64,000 bases of DNA from Candidatus Saccharicenans sp. (GTDB lineage Bacteria; Acidobacteriota; Aminicenantia; Aminicenantales; Saccharicenantaceae), in assembly GCA_030017715.1 (NCBI GenBank), contig JASEIU010000004.1, positions 1-64,000 on the forward strand, in the 5' to 3' direction. The translations under genes were made by a program, and so were the position numbers. Of the stretch, positions 43,245 to 51,495 are shown one piece after another. The notes below the pieces were generated by a model. It saw only the letters and a list, made by a program, of their open reading frames with translations. It did not search any database and was not told where the DNA came from. Every line of letters starts with the position of its first letter. Positions within the stretch are counted from its first letter, which is position 1.

Positions 43245-44840
43245 TCAACCCGATTTTTCCAGAACTTTGAGTTCCAGGATCCGGTCGAGCCGGAAGTGCC
43301 GCTCCTCTTTCCTCAGGTGGCAATAAGCCACCAGAGCTTCGAAGGTTCGTCCCCGGGACTCCATCATCGTCAGGGAAATCGGCCGCACCCGGCGCCGGCT
43401 CTTGGTGTCGTCGGGCTTGAGGTAAGTTATTTCCAGCAGCCTGTTCTTCTTAATCGCTTCCTTGATTTTCTGCCTTTTTAATTCGACCGGGGTCTGTTCT
43501 TCGGCCTTTCTGTACTGAAACTGGGTCAGGAAGCGAACTACCCGGTAGTCCATCATGATGTGGCCCTTCTTGATGGGCTTCTTGAGAACCAGTCCCTCGA
43601 AGCTGGTGCAGCGGCTGAGGGCCACATAGACCTGGCCCGGGGCGAACGCCCCGCGCCCGATGTCCACCACCACCCGGTCGAAGGTCTTGCCCTGGCTCTT
43701 GTGAATGGTGACCGCCCAGGCCAGGCGCAGGGGATACTGGGTGAAGGTTCCGGTGACACGACTGATGATCTTTTTTCTCTGGCGGTCGTACTCGTATTCA
43801 AAAATTTCCCATTCGTGGGGCAGGACATCCACCAGCGAGCCGTTCAGCAACCGCACCATGACCGTATCCGGCCGGTCCTCGGCCTCAATGATTTCTTCCA
43901 CCCGGCCGATGCTGCCGTTGACCCAGCGGTCGTAGGCGTCGTTGTTTAAGAGCATGACCTGGGCTCCCTCCTTGAGGGCCAGAATGCGGGAGGCGGGCAG
44001 GCTGTCCGGGTCGAAGTCGCCTGAAATCACCCCCGGGTAGCGACGCCCGGCTCCGGGCAGCTTTTCCAGCTTTTCCTGGTTAATCCGGTCGGCGGCTTCG
44101 TTGGTGCTGGTCAGGGTGATATAAAACCTGTCTTCCGGCGGGACGAAATCGGGCAGACAGCGGGCGTTGAGCCTGGCCAGTTGCTCTTCGCTGATCGACC
44201 GGTTGCGGATAGCGTTCAGCAACTCCAGAAAATCGACTTCTTTCTGCCGGAAAACCTTTTCCAGCTCGACAAATTCCAGCTCGAAATTGGGGTCGTTGAA
44301 GGCCCGGGCCGAGAAGAAATAAGGAGATTCATAGTGAAGGCTGAAGGCCGGCTTTTCGTTGCCGGTGACTACCGGCGGCAGCTGGTAGAGGTCGCCGATT
44401 AAAATCATCTGCACTCCGCCGAACGGCAGTTCCGGGAAATCCCGGTTTATCCGCAGCGCCCGGTCGACGCAGTCCAGCAGGTCGGCCCTGACCATTGAAA
44501 TCTCGTCGATGATGACCGCATCGAGATTCTTTATCAAAGCCTGCTTCCTGGCCGGGAGTTTCTTCACCCGGTCCAGGGTGATATCGGGCCGGAAGGCAAA
44601 GAAAGAATGGATGGTCTGCCCGCTGACGTTGAGCGCGGCCACCCCGGTCGGGGCCAGGACCACAACCTTCTTCCCGGTGTTATTACGAAAATAATCCAGC
44701 AGGGTTGATTTTCCGGTGCCGGCCCGGCCGGTGATGAAAACCGACTTGTTGGTGTTTTCCAGCAGGTCCAGAGTTCGCTGAAATTCCGGAGTGAATTCCA
44801 GGTCCGGTTTTTCCGGCTTTTTACGGGCGCTGTCAGTCAT
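43245..44840 (-). CDS. PIF1-like helicase with C-terminal WYL-like domain
   Basis: 531 residues. Residues ~15-440 are a superfamily 1B PIF1/RecD2-type helicase: Walker A GRAGTGKS (38-45), APTGVAA, Walker B IIDEISM (DE 112-113), GDLYQLPPV, and the late TIHKSQGKTF and VALSRCTS motifs. Residues 452-531 resemble a WYL domain (LLEITYLKPD, RRRVRPISL, FEALVAYCHLRKEERHFRLDRI), a ligand-binding module usually found in transcription regulators and defence proteins. In PIF1 fusions it is thought to bind nucleic acid or a nucleotide signal. It would unwind DNA, with possible regulation by the WYL part. Single gene, no obvious partners. Confidence 0.85.
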   Translation of the reverse strand: MTDSARKKPEKPDLEFTPEFQRTLDLLENTNKSVFITGRAGTGKSTLLDYFRNNTGKKVVVLAPTGVAALNVSGQTIHSFFAFRPDITLDRVKKLPARKQALIKNLDAVIIDEISMVRADLLDCVDRALRINRDFPELPFGGVQMILIGDLYQLPPVVTGNEKPAFSLHYESPYFFSARAFNDPNFELEFVELEKVFRQKEVDFLELLNAIRNRSISEEQLARLNARCLPDFVPPEDRFYITLTSTNEAADRINQEKLEKLPGAGRRYPGVISGDFDPDSLPASRILALKEGAQVMLLNNDAYDRWVNGSIGRVEEIIEAEDRPDTVMVRLLNGSLVDVLPHEWEIFEYEYDRQRKKIISRVTGTFTQYPLRLAWAVTIHKSQGKTFDRVVVDIGRGAFAPGQVYVALSRCTSFEGLVLKKPIKKGHIMMDYRVVRFLTQFQYRKAEEQTPVELKRQKIKEAIKKNRLLEITYLKPDDTKSRRRVRPISLTMMESRGRTFEALVAYCHLRKEERHFRLDRILELKVLEKSG

Positions 44841-44964
44841 TGGCTATATTTTTACCACAAATCCCCCGAAGCTTCATCCTGGCCATAATAATGGGTTGAC
44901 AGCAAGCGGCCGAAAAAATTCTCATTTCAGAAAAAATTAACCGCCAATTTCTTTTGCCGCCATC

Positions 44965-44990
44965 AAAAAACCCCGCCGCCCGAGACGGGG
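44965..44990 (-). terminator. Rho-independent terminator (minus strand)
   Basis: Read on the minus strand: CCCCG (44990-44986), 10-base loop, CGGGG (44975-44971), then six T (44970-44965). It would stop leftward transcription from the large 45511-48705 gene before the helicase gene. On the plus strand the T-rich tract after the stem is poorer. Confidence 0.5.
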
Positions 44991-44995
44991 TCGGT

Positions 44996-45024
44996 TTGTT
45001 TTCCGGCCCCTTTTCATCTATACT
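44996..45024 (+). promoter_or_regulatory. Promoter of the small acidic protein gene
   Basis: TTGTTT (44996-45001), 17-base spacer, TATACT (45019-45024). Start near 45031, followed by AAGGAG at 45049-45054 and the ATG at 45061. Confidence 0.5.
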
Positions 45025-45060
45025 GAAAGGAACGATTTAGTGTTTTTTAAGGAGAAATCC

Positions 45061-45501
45061 ATGGAACTTAAATTAAGCAAGGAGCAGTACGAGAAACTGC
45101 TGGAGCTGGTCTACCTCGGAAACTGGATGGTCAACGCCTACCGCACCGACGATTACCTGGAAGAATATTCCGATGTGGTTTCGCATATATTCTCTCAAGC
45201 CGAAGCGGCCGGCCTGGAAGGCAAGGCCGTCAAGGACGAAACCGAGGGCAAGTATCTGCCCTCCTATGATTTTGAGGAGAGCCTGCACGATTTCATCAGC
45301 GATTATGACGGCTTCTGCTTCTGGGAAGAGCTGATCAACCGCCTGGCCGAGCGGGATGCCCTGAAGGATTACGGCAGCACCCCCCTGGATAAGATTGACC
45401 TGGAAGAATACCTGAACAAAAAGTCAGTTTACCTGCGGAAGTACGAGCGGGAAGTGGAAGAGAACGGCATCCTGAATTTCGAATTCGTCAAGGGTTCCTG
45501 A
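45061..45501 (+). CDS. Acidic conserved-looking protein of unknown function
   Basis: 146 residues from ATG 45061 (AAGGAG 6 bases upstream; an ATG at 45040 lacks a site). Mostly helical and strongly acidic, with no signal peptide, membrane segment or cysteine cluster beyond a single Cys in DGFCFWEELINRLAERDAL. Repeated aromatic-acidic pairs (YLEEYSD, YDFEESLHDFISDYD) suggest a small cytoplasmic helical bundle. A clear promoter and ribosome-binding site and GC-rich codon use like its neighbours support a real gene. I do not recognise the family. Confidence 0.72.
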   Translation: MELKLSKEQYEKLLELVYLGNWMVNAYRTDDYLEEYSDVVSHIFSQAEAAGLEGKAVKDETEGKYLPSYDFEESLHDFISDYDGFCFWEELINRLAERDALKDYGSTPLDKIDLEEYLNKKSVYLRKYEREVEENGILNFEFVKGS

Positions 45502-45510
45502 GCCGGCCGA

Positions 45511-48500
45511 TTATTTCTGAACGGCGTCCCTGAGGCAGCGGAAGCCGATGGTGGCGTTGCGGTCAAGACCCGGCGATAGGAGTAGTAGCGTTTGCTGGCG
45601 GGCCACCGGCAGCGGTCCGCTTTTCGGGTACCAGATGCTGGCTTCCGGAGAATAGTGGCTTCCGCCCTTGATCATCACGTAAGTATAAACCCCGTTGTCA
45701 TAAACATCTGCGGTCAACTGCCAGACATTTCCCACCAGGTCTTCCACCCCGAAGGGGCTGGCTCCGGCCGGGTGGCTGTCAACGGCTGTGGTCTGTCCGG
45801 TTTTGTGGTTGCAGCGCTCGGGGGCGAGTTCATTTCCCCACGGGTAAAGGCGGTTGTCGGTGCCCTGGGCGGCATACTGCCATTCGGCTTCGGTCGGCAG
45901 GCGTTTTCCGGCCCAGCGGGCATAGGCCTCGGCATCCTCCAGGCTGACCCAGACCACCGGGTGATTTTCCATGCCGGCCGGCGGCCGGCCGTTTACCCAG
46001 TGCCTGAGGAAATTGGTCGGATCCTCAGGTTTATAGCCGGATTTTTTCAGGAATACGGCAAATTGAGCGTTGGTCACCGGGTACCGGTCAATGAAAAAGC
46101 GCGGCATCTTCAATTTTTCGCCATCAGCTTTTTCCGGGTAGGGGATGACCGGATTGGCGTCGTCCGGGTTGCCGGCTGTCGTATAAATATATTCGCCGGC
46201 CGGAATTTCAACCATGCCCTCCGGCGCTCTGTCGGCCGGCGGAGTGGGCTTAACCGGGTTGACCAGGCGGGGCAGGGCTGTCGGCAGGGGGATGATGGCT
46301 TCGTCAAGCAGTTCCCCGGCGGCCGAAAAGAGCTGGATGACGACCTTCTCGCCCTTTGCCTGGAATAACTCCCGGAGGGAAAATTCTGTCTCAGAAGCCT
46401 CAAGAACGGCTGATTTTGCCTGGTAGGTGGGATCGCCCGGGGTGATCACCAATCGTCCGCCCTCGGGCTTTTCAGCCAATTTGACGGCAATTCTGTCCCT
46501 GTATCTTTGAGCCCGGATGATTTCCGGAAACGCGGCCAGGCAGTCTATGCTCCCTTCCAGGCGGGTCTCCAGGTGATGACGGCTGAAGCCTTCCAGCTCG
46601 GCCGGGAGGTAAAGCCTGTCCCCGACCTTTTCCGGTTTAATTTCCTGGTGCCGCCAGAGGCTTACGAAATGGTAGCCCGGCCTGTCTTTAACCGGGATGA
46701 GCGGTCCGCGGAAACCCTCGGGTTTCAGGCTGAAGACTGTGAACAGGACCTTGTTTTCGGCCGGCCAGCAGTTTGCCCAGAGGCCGTCCTCCAGCAGCGG
46801 GTAGAGAGGAATCCAGTCCTGGTTGATAAAAGCCGAATGGTTCTCGCGCAGAATCTTAAGCGTCCGGCCGAGATAAAGCAGGTCTTCTTCCACGGTTTCC
46901 GGGCGTCCCGGTCTCATGGTATTGACCTCGCTGCCGTAACCGTTAAAAAGGGCCACTGAAGCCTCGCGCCGGAATCGTCCTTCTCCGAGCTGAATCACCC
47001 GGAAGATGGCGTTATCAGGTTTGATGAACTTGTTGGCGTTTAGCGGCGGCGGCAGGTACAGGGCGTCGTGGACTCTTCCGGTGACGATGCCCGGCATATC
47101 CCCGGGCACGGCCATGCCTTCGCTGTACATGATAATGCCAGGCTTCACCCGGTCAGCCATGGCCTGGAATTCCCGACTGGATTCGCCCCAGGTGTCCAGG
47201 ATGATTCCGTCGGCGTCAATTTCGCGCAGAATTCCCTCCATAGCCTGCAGATGCTCTTCGCGCCGGGTGCTTTCGTCCCAGGGATTGTAGGAGATGAAAT
47301 ATTTTTTCCCCCTGTTATGGACCCAGGCCACCTGTTTTTTAAGCTCGTCCAGTCCGCCCGGCAGGTCGCGGTACATATCCCACTGGTTGCGCTGGTCGAG
47401 GCCCAGGCGGGGCCAGGTCGGCCAGAGAGAATATATATCGACGCTGCCGATAAGTTTCTCCCAGGCCGGAAGATTGTCGTAAAAAGTGTACTTCCGGTTT
47501 TGCCGGTCGTAGTAGGTGCGGTCCCAGGCGAACTGAAGCAGCATGAAATAGGCCTTTCTGACCCAGGCCAGGTCCTGGCGCTCATAAAGGCTGTGGTCGA
47601 ATTTCTCAAGGTCATAAAGATAACGCTGCCGGAACATCATTTTCAGGCCGCCGAACCAGGGCTCGGGCGGGAAGAGAAGCTCGGAAGCCAGGCCGGAGTA
47701 GGTCGCAGTTTGAGCCGGATGGACGTCAAGGTGCAGGTTATATTCCAGCCAGCCGCCCGGTTCCAGAGTGGCCGCCCAGCGGCGGATTTCGGTTTTTTCG
47801 CTCCGACCCCGTCTGGCCAGTCCGGTCAAATGAAGACCGGAAGCTATTTCCAAATCGCAGAACCCGAGATGCCAGGCATTGTCGGGAAGCAGTATGCCCA
47901 GCGGTTTTTTCCCGGGGCGATAGAGAAGGGTGCGGCTCAGGTAATGCGGCCATTTATTGGGAAGTCCGGCGGTGATGTAAACCCGGTCGGAGCCTTCGGC
48001 CAGAGGGACCAGATTTTCAACTTTTGCCTTATCCCGGCCGGTGTTTTCCAGCCGGAGCGTCAGGCTGAGGCCCGGATAGGCAGAATCTATCCGGCTGACC
48101 GTCGCCCGGAGATTATCGTCCAGGCGGAACTTGAGGTCTGAGGCGTTTAATTTTTCGTCGCCGAAAACGACCCTGATTTCTTTTCCGGCCTCGGGCCTGA
48201 CTCCGGTGGCCGAAAACAATTTTTCCTGAAGAAGCAGGCTGAAAAGCGGAAGAGGAACGGACGGCCTGATTTCGCGGCCGTCGGACAGCTTCAGGCTTTT
48301 CAGGGTCAGCCCGTCTTTCGGGCTGAGGGTCAGGGTTATCTGTTTTAATTCGGGTTGAGCCGCCGTCTGAGCCAGTGCCCTGTGCGCAGCGGACGAAAAG
48401 ATAATTAGATTGCAAATTATTATCAACAGCGAAACCAGAGAGCCGGCTGACCGCCGTCCGGAAAAAATTTTATCGGCGGTTTGTTTTTTAATTCTTAAAT

Positions 48501-48705
48501 GAGATTTAACCGCCTTTTCTTTAGTGACTCCGGACGGCTCTTTTCGTGCCAGAACCGCCTCGACGGCCATCCTGAAAAAATTGCCGCGCCGGATTGAGGC
48601 CGGGTCAATCCAGTCAGGCCGGAGGAACCGAAGCGGCGACTTTATGGAAAAACTTGAATTTCCGACGGAGCTCTCCTGAAAATTTTTAAGAAGCAATCTT
48701 TCCAT
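45511..48705 (-). CDS. Membrane-anchored TIM-barrel (glycosidase-like) protein with C-terminal FGE/sulfatase-modifying domain
   Basis: 1064 residues; GAGGTGAG just before ATG 48705 supports this start. Residues 1-87 are basic and would be cytoplasmic, with a membrane segment at ~88-108. The middle (~340-700) resembles a glycoside-hydrolase TIM barrel: YFISYNPWD, DADGIILDTWGESS and MYSEGMAVPGD carry likely active-site acids. Residues ~830-1062 are an FGE/EgtB/PvdO-type domain (PAGEY, FFIDRYPVTNAQFAVFL, KRLPTEAEWQYAA, YPWGNE, DLVGNVWQLT, IGFRCLRD). The paired cysteines of true formylglycine-generating enzymes are not seen, so this domain may only bind a ligand. Extracytoplasmic glycan processing is likely. 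Specificity is unknown. Confidence 0.72.
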   Translation of the reverse strand: MERLLLKNFQESSVGNSSFSIKSPLRFLRPDWIDPASIRRGNFFRMAVEAVLARKEPSGVTKEKAVKSHLRIKKQTADKIFSGRRSAGSLVSLLIIICNLIIFSSAAHRALAQTAAQPELKQITLTLSPKDGLTLKSLKLSDGREIRPSVPLPLFSLLLQEKLFSATGVRPEAGKEIRVVFGDEKLNASDLKFRLDDNLRATVSRIDSAYPGLSLTLRLENTGRDKAKVENLVPLAEGSDRVYITAGLPNKWPHYLSRTLLYRPGKKPLGILLPDNAWHLGFCDLEIASGLHLTGLARRGRSEKTEIRRWAATLEPGGWLEYNLHLDVHPAQTATYSGLASELLFPPEPWFGGLKMMFRQRYLYDLEKFDHSLYERQDLAWVRKAYFMLLQFAWDRTYYDRQNRKYTFYDNLPAWEKLIGSVDIYSLWPTWPRLGLDQRNQWDMYRDLPGGLDELKKQVAWVHNRGKKYFISYNPWDESTRREEHLQAMEGILREIDADGIILDTWGESSREFQAMADRVKPGIIMYSEGMAVPGDMPGIVTGRVHDALYLPPPLNANKFIKPDNAIFRVIQLGEGRFRREASVALFNGYGSEVNTMRPGRPETVEEDLLYLGRTLKILRENHSAFINQDWIPLYPLLEDGLWANCWPAENKVLFTVFSLKPEGFRGPLIPVKDRPGYHFVSLWRHQEIKPEKVGDRLYLPAELEGFSRHHLETRLEGSIDCLAAFPEIIRAQRYRDRIAVKLAEKPEGGRLVITPGDPTYQAKSAVLEASETEFSLRELFQAKGEKVVIQLFSAAGELLDEAIIPLPTALPRLVNPVKPTPPADRAPEGMVEIPAGEYIYTTAGNPDDANPVIPYPEKADGEKLKMPRFFIDRYPVTNAQFAVFLKKSGYKPEDPTNFLRHWVNGRPPAGMENHPVVWVSLEDAEAYARWAGKRLPTEAEWQYAAQGTDNRLYPWGNELAPERCNHKTGQTTAVDSHPAGASPFGVEDLVGNVWQLTADVYDNGVYTYVMIKGGSHYSPEASIWYPKSGPLPVARQQTLLLLSPGLDRNATIGFRCLRDAVQK

Positions 48706-48839
48706 AACTCACCTCATTCGCCCTAATTTTCCTTGATTTTAAGTTCTAAGACAACCATTAAGGCTCGGCGGCAAGAATTTGAATCTGCTGGGCTTTTCGG
48801 TTCAATCCGGGTTGAGTCCGGGCAAGCAGTTTCCGGCGG

Positions 48840-48868
48840 TTGACGGGACTGCCCTGACAGGGGATAAT
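48840..48868 (+). promoter_or_regulatory. Promoter of the thioredoxin-reductase-like gene
   Basis: TTGACG (48840-48845), exactly 17 bases, GATAAT (48863-48868). Start near 48875, then GCGGAGG before ATG 48895. Confidence 0.65.
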
Positions 48869-48894
48869 AGAAAGAAATTGCAGCGGAGGCTCTT

Positions 48895-49803
48895 ATGGTT
48901 AAGAATCTGAAAACGGAGGTGTTGATAATCGGGGCCGGGCCGGCCGGGCTGACCGCCGCCCTCTACGCGGCCAGGGCCGGGAAAAAAACACTGGTCCTGG
49001 AAGGGCGGAACCCGTCTCGAATGGCCATCGGCTACGAGATAGAAAATTACCCCGGCTTTCTCAGCATCAACAGCCGGGAACTCCTGAATAAATTTCTGGA
49101 GCAGGCCAGCCATCATGGCGCAGAAATCCTCAAGGAAGACGCCCTGGCTCTGGCCCTTGAAGGTCAGCCTAAATACGTGACCACCAGGAGCGCTTTTATT
49201 GAGGCCCGGGCGGTGATCATCGCCACCGGCAGGCCGTTCAATAAGGAAAGGATGATTCCGGGAGAAGAAGAACTTACCGGACGCGGGGTCAGCTACTGCG
49301 CCACCTGCGACGGCCCGCTTTACCGCGGGCGAGAGGTTCTGGCCTACGGTCTGTCGGAAGAAGCCATCGACGAAGTTCTGGAACTGGAACAGATGGGCTG
49401 CCGGGTCAAGCTGGTGACCGGAAGGAAAATCAAGCCCGAGCATGAAGCGGAACTGGAAAAGTTAAAGAGCAGGGGAGTCGCAGTCCTGACCAATTATGAA
49501 CTTAAGGCGATAACGGGCGAAAAGAGAGTGGAAAAAGTCCTGGTGGAAAAGGAAGGGCAGCCGGAAGAGATCGCGGTTTCGGCCGTTTTTATTTTCCGCG
49601 AAATTCCATCAACCTCCCTGTTCACCAGAGCCGGGTTGCAGCTCGACCAGAATCAGTGCCTGCTGGTTGACCGCCGTCAGAAAACCAACCTGGAGGGCGT
49701 GTATGCGGCCGGAGACGTGACCTGCGGCAGCCTGCAGGTGGCTTCAGCCGTGGGCGAGGGCTGCGTGGCCGCCATGCAGGCCCTGGCTTACCTGCGAAAA
49801 TAA
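48895..49803 (+). CDS. Thioredoxin-reductase-like FAD flavoprotein, NADPH motif missing
   Basis: 302 residues. FAD site GAGPAG (13-18). Redox-active C135-x-x-C138 in SYCATCDGP, as in low-molecular-weight thioredoxin reductases. C-terminal FAD motif GVYAAGDVTCG, then QVASAVGEGCVAAMQA. The second nucleotide domain is odd: where NADPH-dependent enzymes have GGGxSA it reads AYGLSEEAIDE (150-160), and the HRR-x-x-x-R phosphate-binding motif is replaced by VTGRKIKPE. Relatives with such losses use ferredoxin or unknown electron donors. Name as thioredoxin reductase with caution. Own promoter; no thioredoxin gene adjacent. Confidence 0.82.
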   Translation: MVKNLKTEVLIIGAGPAGLTAALYAARAGKKTLVLEGRNPSRMAIGYEIENYPGFLSINSRELLNKFLEQASHHGAEILKEDALALALEGQPKYVTTRSAFIEARAVIIATGRPFNKERMIPGEEELTGRGVSYCATCDGPLYRGREVLAYGLSEEAIDEVLELEQMGCRVKLVTGRKIKPEHEAELEKLKSRGVAVLTNYELKAITGEKRVEKVLVEKEGQPEEIAVSAVFIFREIPSTSLFTRAGLQLDQNQCLLVDRRQKTNLEGVYAAGDVTCGSLQVASAVGEGCVAAMQALAYLRK

Positions 49804-50393
49804 ATGCCGGCTCTGGCCCGCAAACTGGAAAACCCGACCGCCCGGCAGCAACGGTTCGACAGAAGAAAATTTTTCCGACCGTCCGGGATCCGGGTCTCAG
49901 TCGCCCTTAAATTTTTATCCCGGCGGGAATCATCTGCCGGCGAAATTAACCATTTTTTCTGCGATGTCGGGTTCTGTCGGGCCTAAGTTTCCGGCAGGCA
50001 AGCCACCTGAGTCTTTTTGCTTCGTTGGCATTTTTAATCGGCAGCCGTGAAGGTTGATTTCTCTCCGGGGATTATAAGAACGGCGCATCGGTAAAATTAC
50101 TCAAAGCAGATTCGGCCGACCGGCTCCGGTTTTCTGTTAATATTCCAATAAGTGCTCTTGCCGGCCGTGGACAAAGCTTATTCTGCTCCGTTAATGATGT
50201 CCCGGTTCTTTCATCATCAGCCGAAAGAAAAGCAGAAAGGCCTGGTTTTTTGATTCTTCTCAAAACAGTTGAAACTAAATCGGACGAATAACTAAAAAAG
50301 ATTTCGTTGACGGAGAGTATCCTTCGGGCCCGCAGATCTTTCTTGATTCCGGACGGATTCAATCCCGGCCAGAGACCTGTTTACAGCCGCGGC
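49804..50393. other. Intergenic region without supported genes
   Basis: 590 bases between convergent genes. Short open frames on both strands have no ribosome-binding site or recognisable sequence and are not called. No strong terminator seen. Confidence 0.4.
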
Positions 50394-51368
50394 TTAAATC
50401 TTCCGGCCGTTTTTCCGGGGACGGTGCAGGCGGAAGGTGATATTCTTGTGGCGGTCGATAACCACGTGGCCGCCGATGGGCACGGCCATCAGGTCGTCGG
50501 GAATGTTATGGCCGAAGTTGGACACGGCCAGGATGGGCAGGGGATTGCCCCGCAGCTCTCTCTTTCTGATGATGTCTCGGAGATAATTCCGGACAAACCT
50601 CAGGTGTTCCCTCTGGATCAGCCGGTAATTTCCGTTTTTGCTGTAATAGGCCAGAGAGCCGATGACCAGGCCGCGGATTTCGTTGAAGACCTTGTGCCGT
50701 CGCAGGGCGGCCAGCAGACGGTGCAGGTCTTCGACGTCAATCTGGACATCTTCGAAGAACAGAACATATCTTTTCCAGTTGTAGGTGGGCGGGTTCTTGC
50801 GGTTCAGGTAATTTACAAAGGTCGACAGGTTTCCGCCCAGCGGCACTCCGGACAGCCTTCTTTTGGGCGGCCGGGTCAGCCAGAGCATGCCGTGGTAAGT
50901 GACCGGCTCGTCGAACAGCAGAGAAGCCATTTTTTTGAAATTGCCGGGGCCCAGGCGCAGGGTGGGAAAATAGACGGCCGGGATTCGGGTATGGTAGTGG
51001 ATGTCGGTCAGCAGGAAGGTAAAATCGGAAAAGCCCATAAAAATCGGCTTCCGCTTTTTTATGGTCTGATAATCCTTCTGGTCTATCTTGAACAGGATGT
51101 CCTCGGCTCCGGTGCCGCCGGCCACCGACAGGATCAGGTCCGATTCCCGGATGGCTTTCTTGAAGACTTCGGCCCGGTCTTCGATCGGGGCGGTAACGTG
51201 GTCTATGAGCTGGTCGCTGGAGAACAGGTGAGGACTGAGCTTGATCTCAACCGGGCCCAGGATTTTCTTCAACCGGCGGATGGTTTTATTGACCAGGCCT
51301 TTTTCGCACAGGGGTAAACAGGTGGATGGGGCTATAAAACTGACCTTTCTTATCTGAACCCCATTCAT
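50394..51368 (-). CDS. Peptidase S66 (LD-carboxypeptidase / MccF-like)
   Basis: 324 residues. S66 catalytic set: Ser114 in MGFSDFTFL, Glu206 in VLFFEDVQ, His287 in SNFGHNIPDD. The SVAGGTGAEDIL oxyanion loop (81-92) also fits. Members are cytoplasmic serine peptidases that cut LD bonds of murein tetrapeptides or, in MccF, the acyl bond of microcin C. No microcin genes are present, so murein recycling is more likely. No signal peptide. Its start lies 127 bases from the sigma-factor stop region on the same strand; whether they are co-transcribed is unclear. Confidence 0.88.
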   Translation of the reverse strand: MNGVQIRKVSFIAPSTCLPLCEKGLVNKTIRRLKKILGPVEIKLSPHLFSSDQLIDHVTAPIEDRAEVFKKAIRESDLILSVAGGTGAEDILFKIDQKDYQTIKKRKPIFMGFSDFTFLLTDIHYHTRIPAVYFPTLRLGPGNFKKMASLLFDEPVTYHGMLWLTRPPKRRLSGVPLGGNLSTFVNYLNRKNPPTYNWKRYVLFFEDVQIDVEDLHRLLAALRRHKVFNEIRGLVIGSLAYYSKNGNYRLIQREHLRFVRNYLRDIIRKRELRGNPLPILAVSNFGHNIPDDLMAVPIGGHVVIDRHKNITFRLHRPRKNGRKI

Positions 51369-51495
51369 TGCGGGAAGTATCCTTACCTGGTGTTTGGTTA
51401 ATAAAGACTAACAAAAATGAAATCCTTTGGCAAGACTCCCGGAAAAAAATCCGAAAAATTTAGCCCTGGTCGATAAATATTTGATTTTGAATGAT

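Noticed and set aside
46507-48141. Long plus-strand open frames opposite the TIM-barrel/FGE gene
   Set aside because: They are mirror frames created by GC-rich codons; the minus-strand protein has clear domains and a ribosome-binding site.
47068-48141. Possible second gene overlapping the membrane-anchored TIM-barrel protein
   Set aside because: No start signal and Gly/Pro/Arg-rich composition typical of antisense translation.
49804-49986. 60-codon frame directly after the thioredoxin-reductase-like gene
   Set aside because: It begins at the preceding stop by chance, has no ribosome-binding site, and its sequence is low-complexity and basic with no family resemblance.
50072-50362. 96-codon minus-strand frame in the 49.8-50.4 kb gap
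   Set aside because: No ribosome-binding site, atypical codon use and no recognisable domain. It also lies in a convergent intergenic region.
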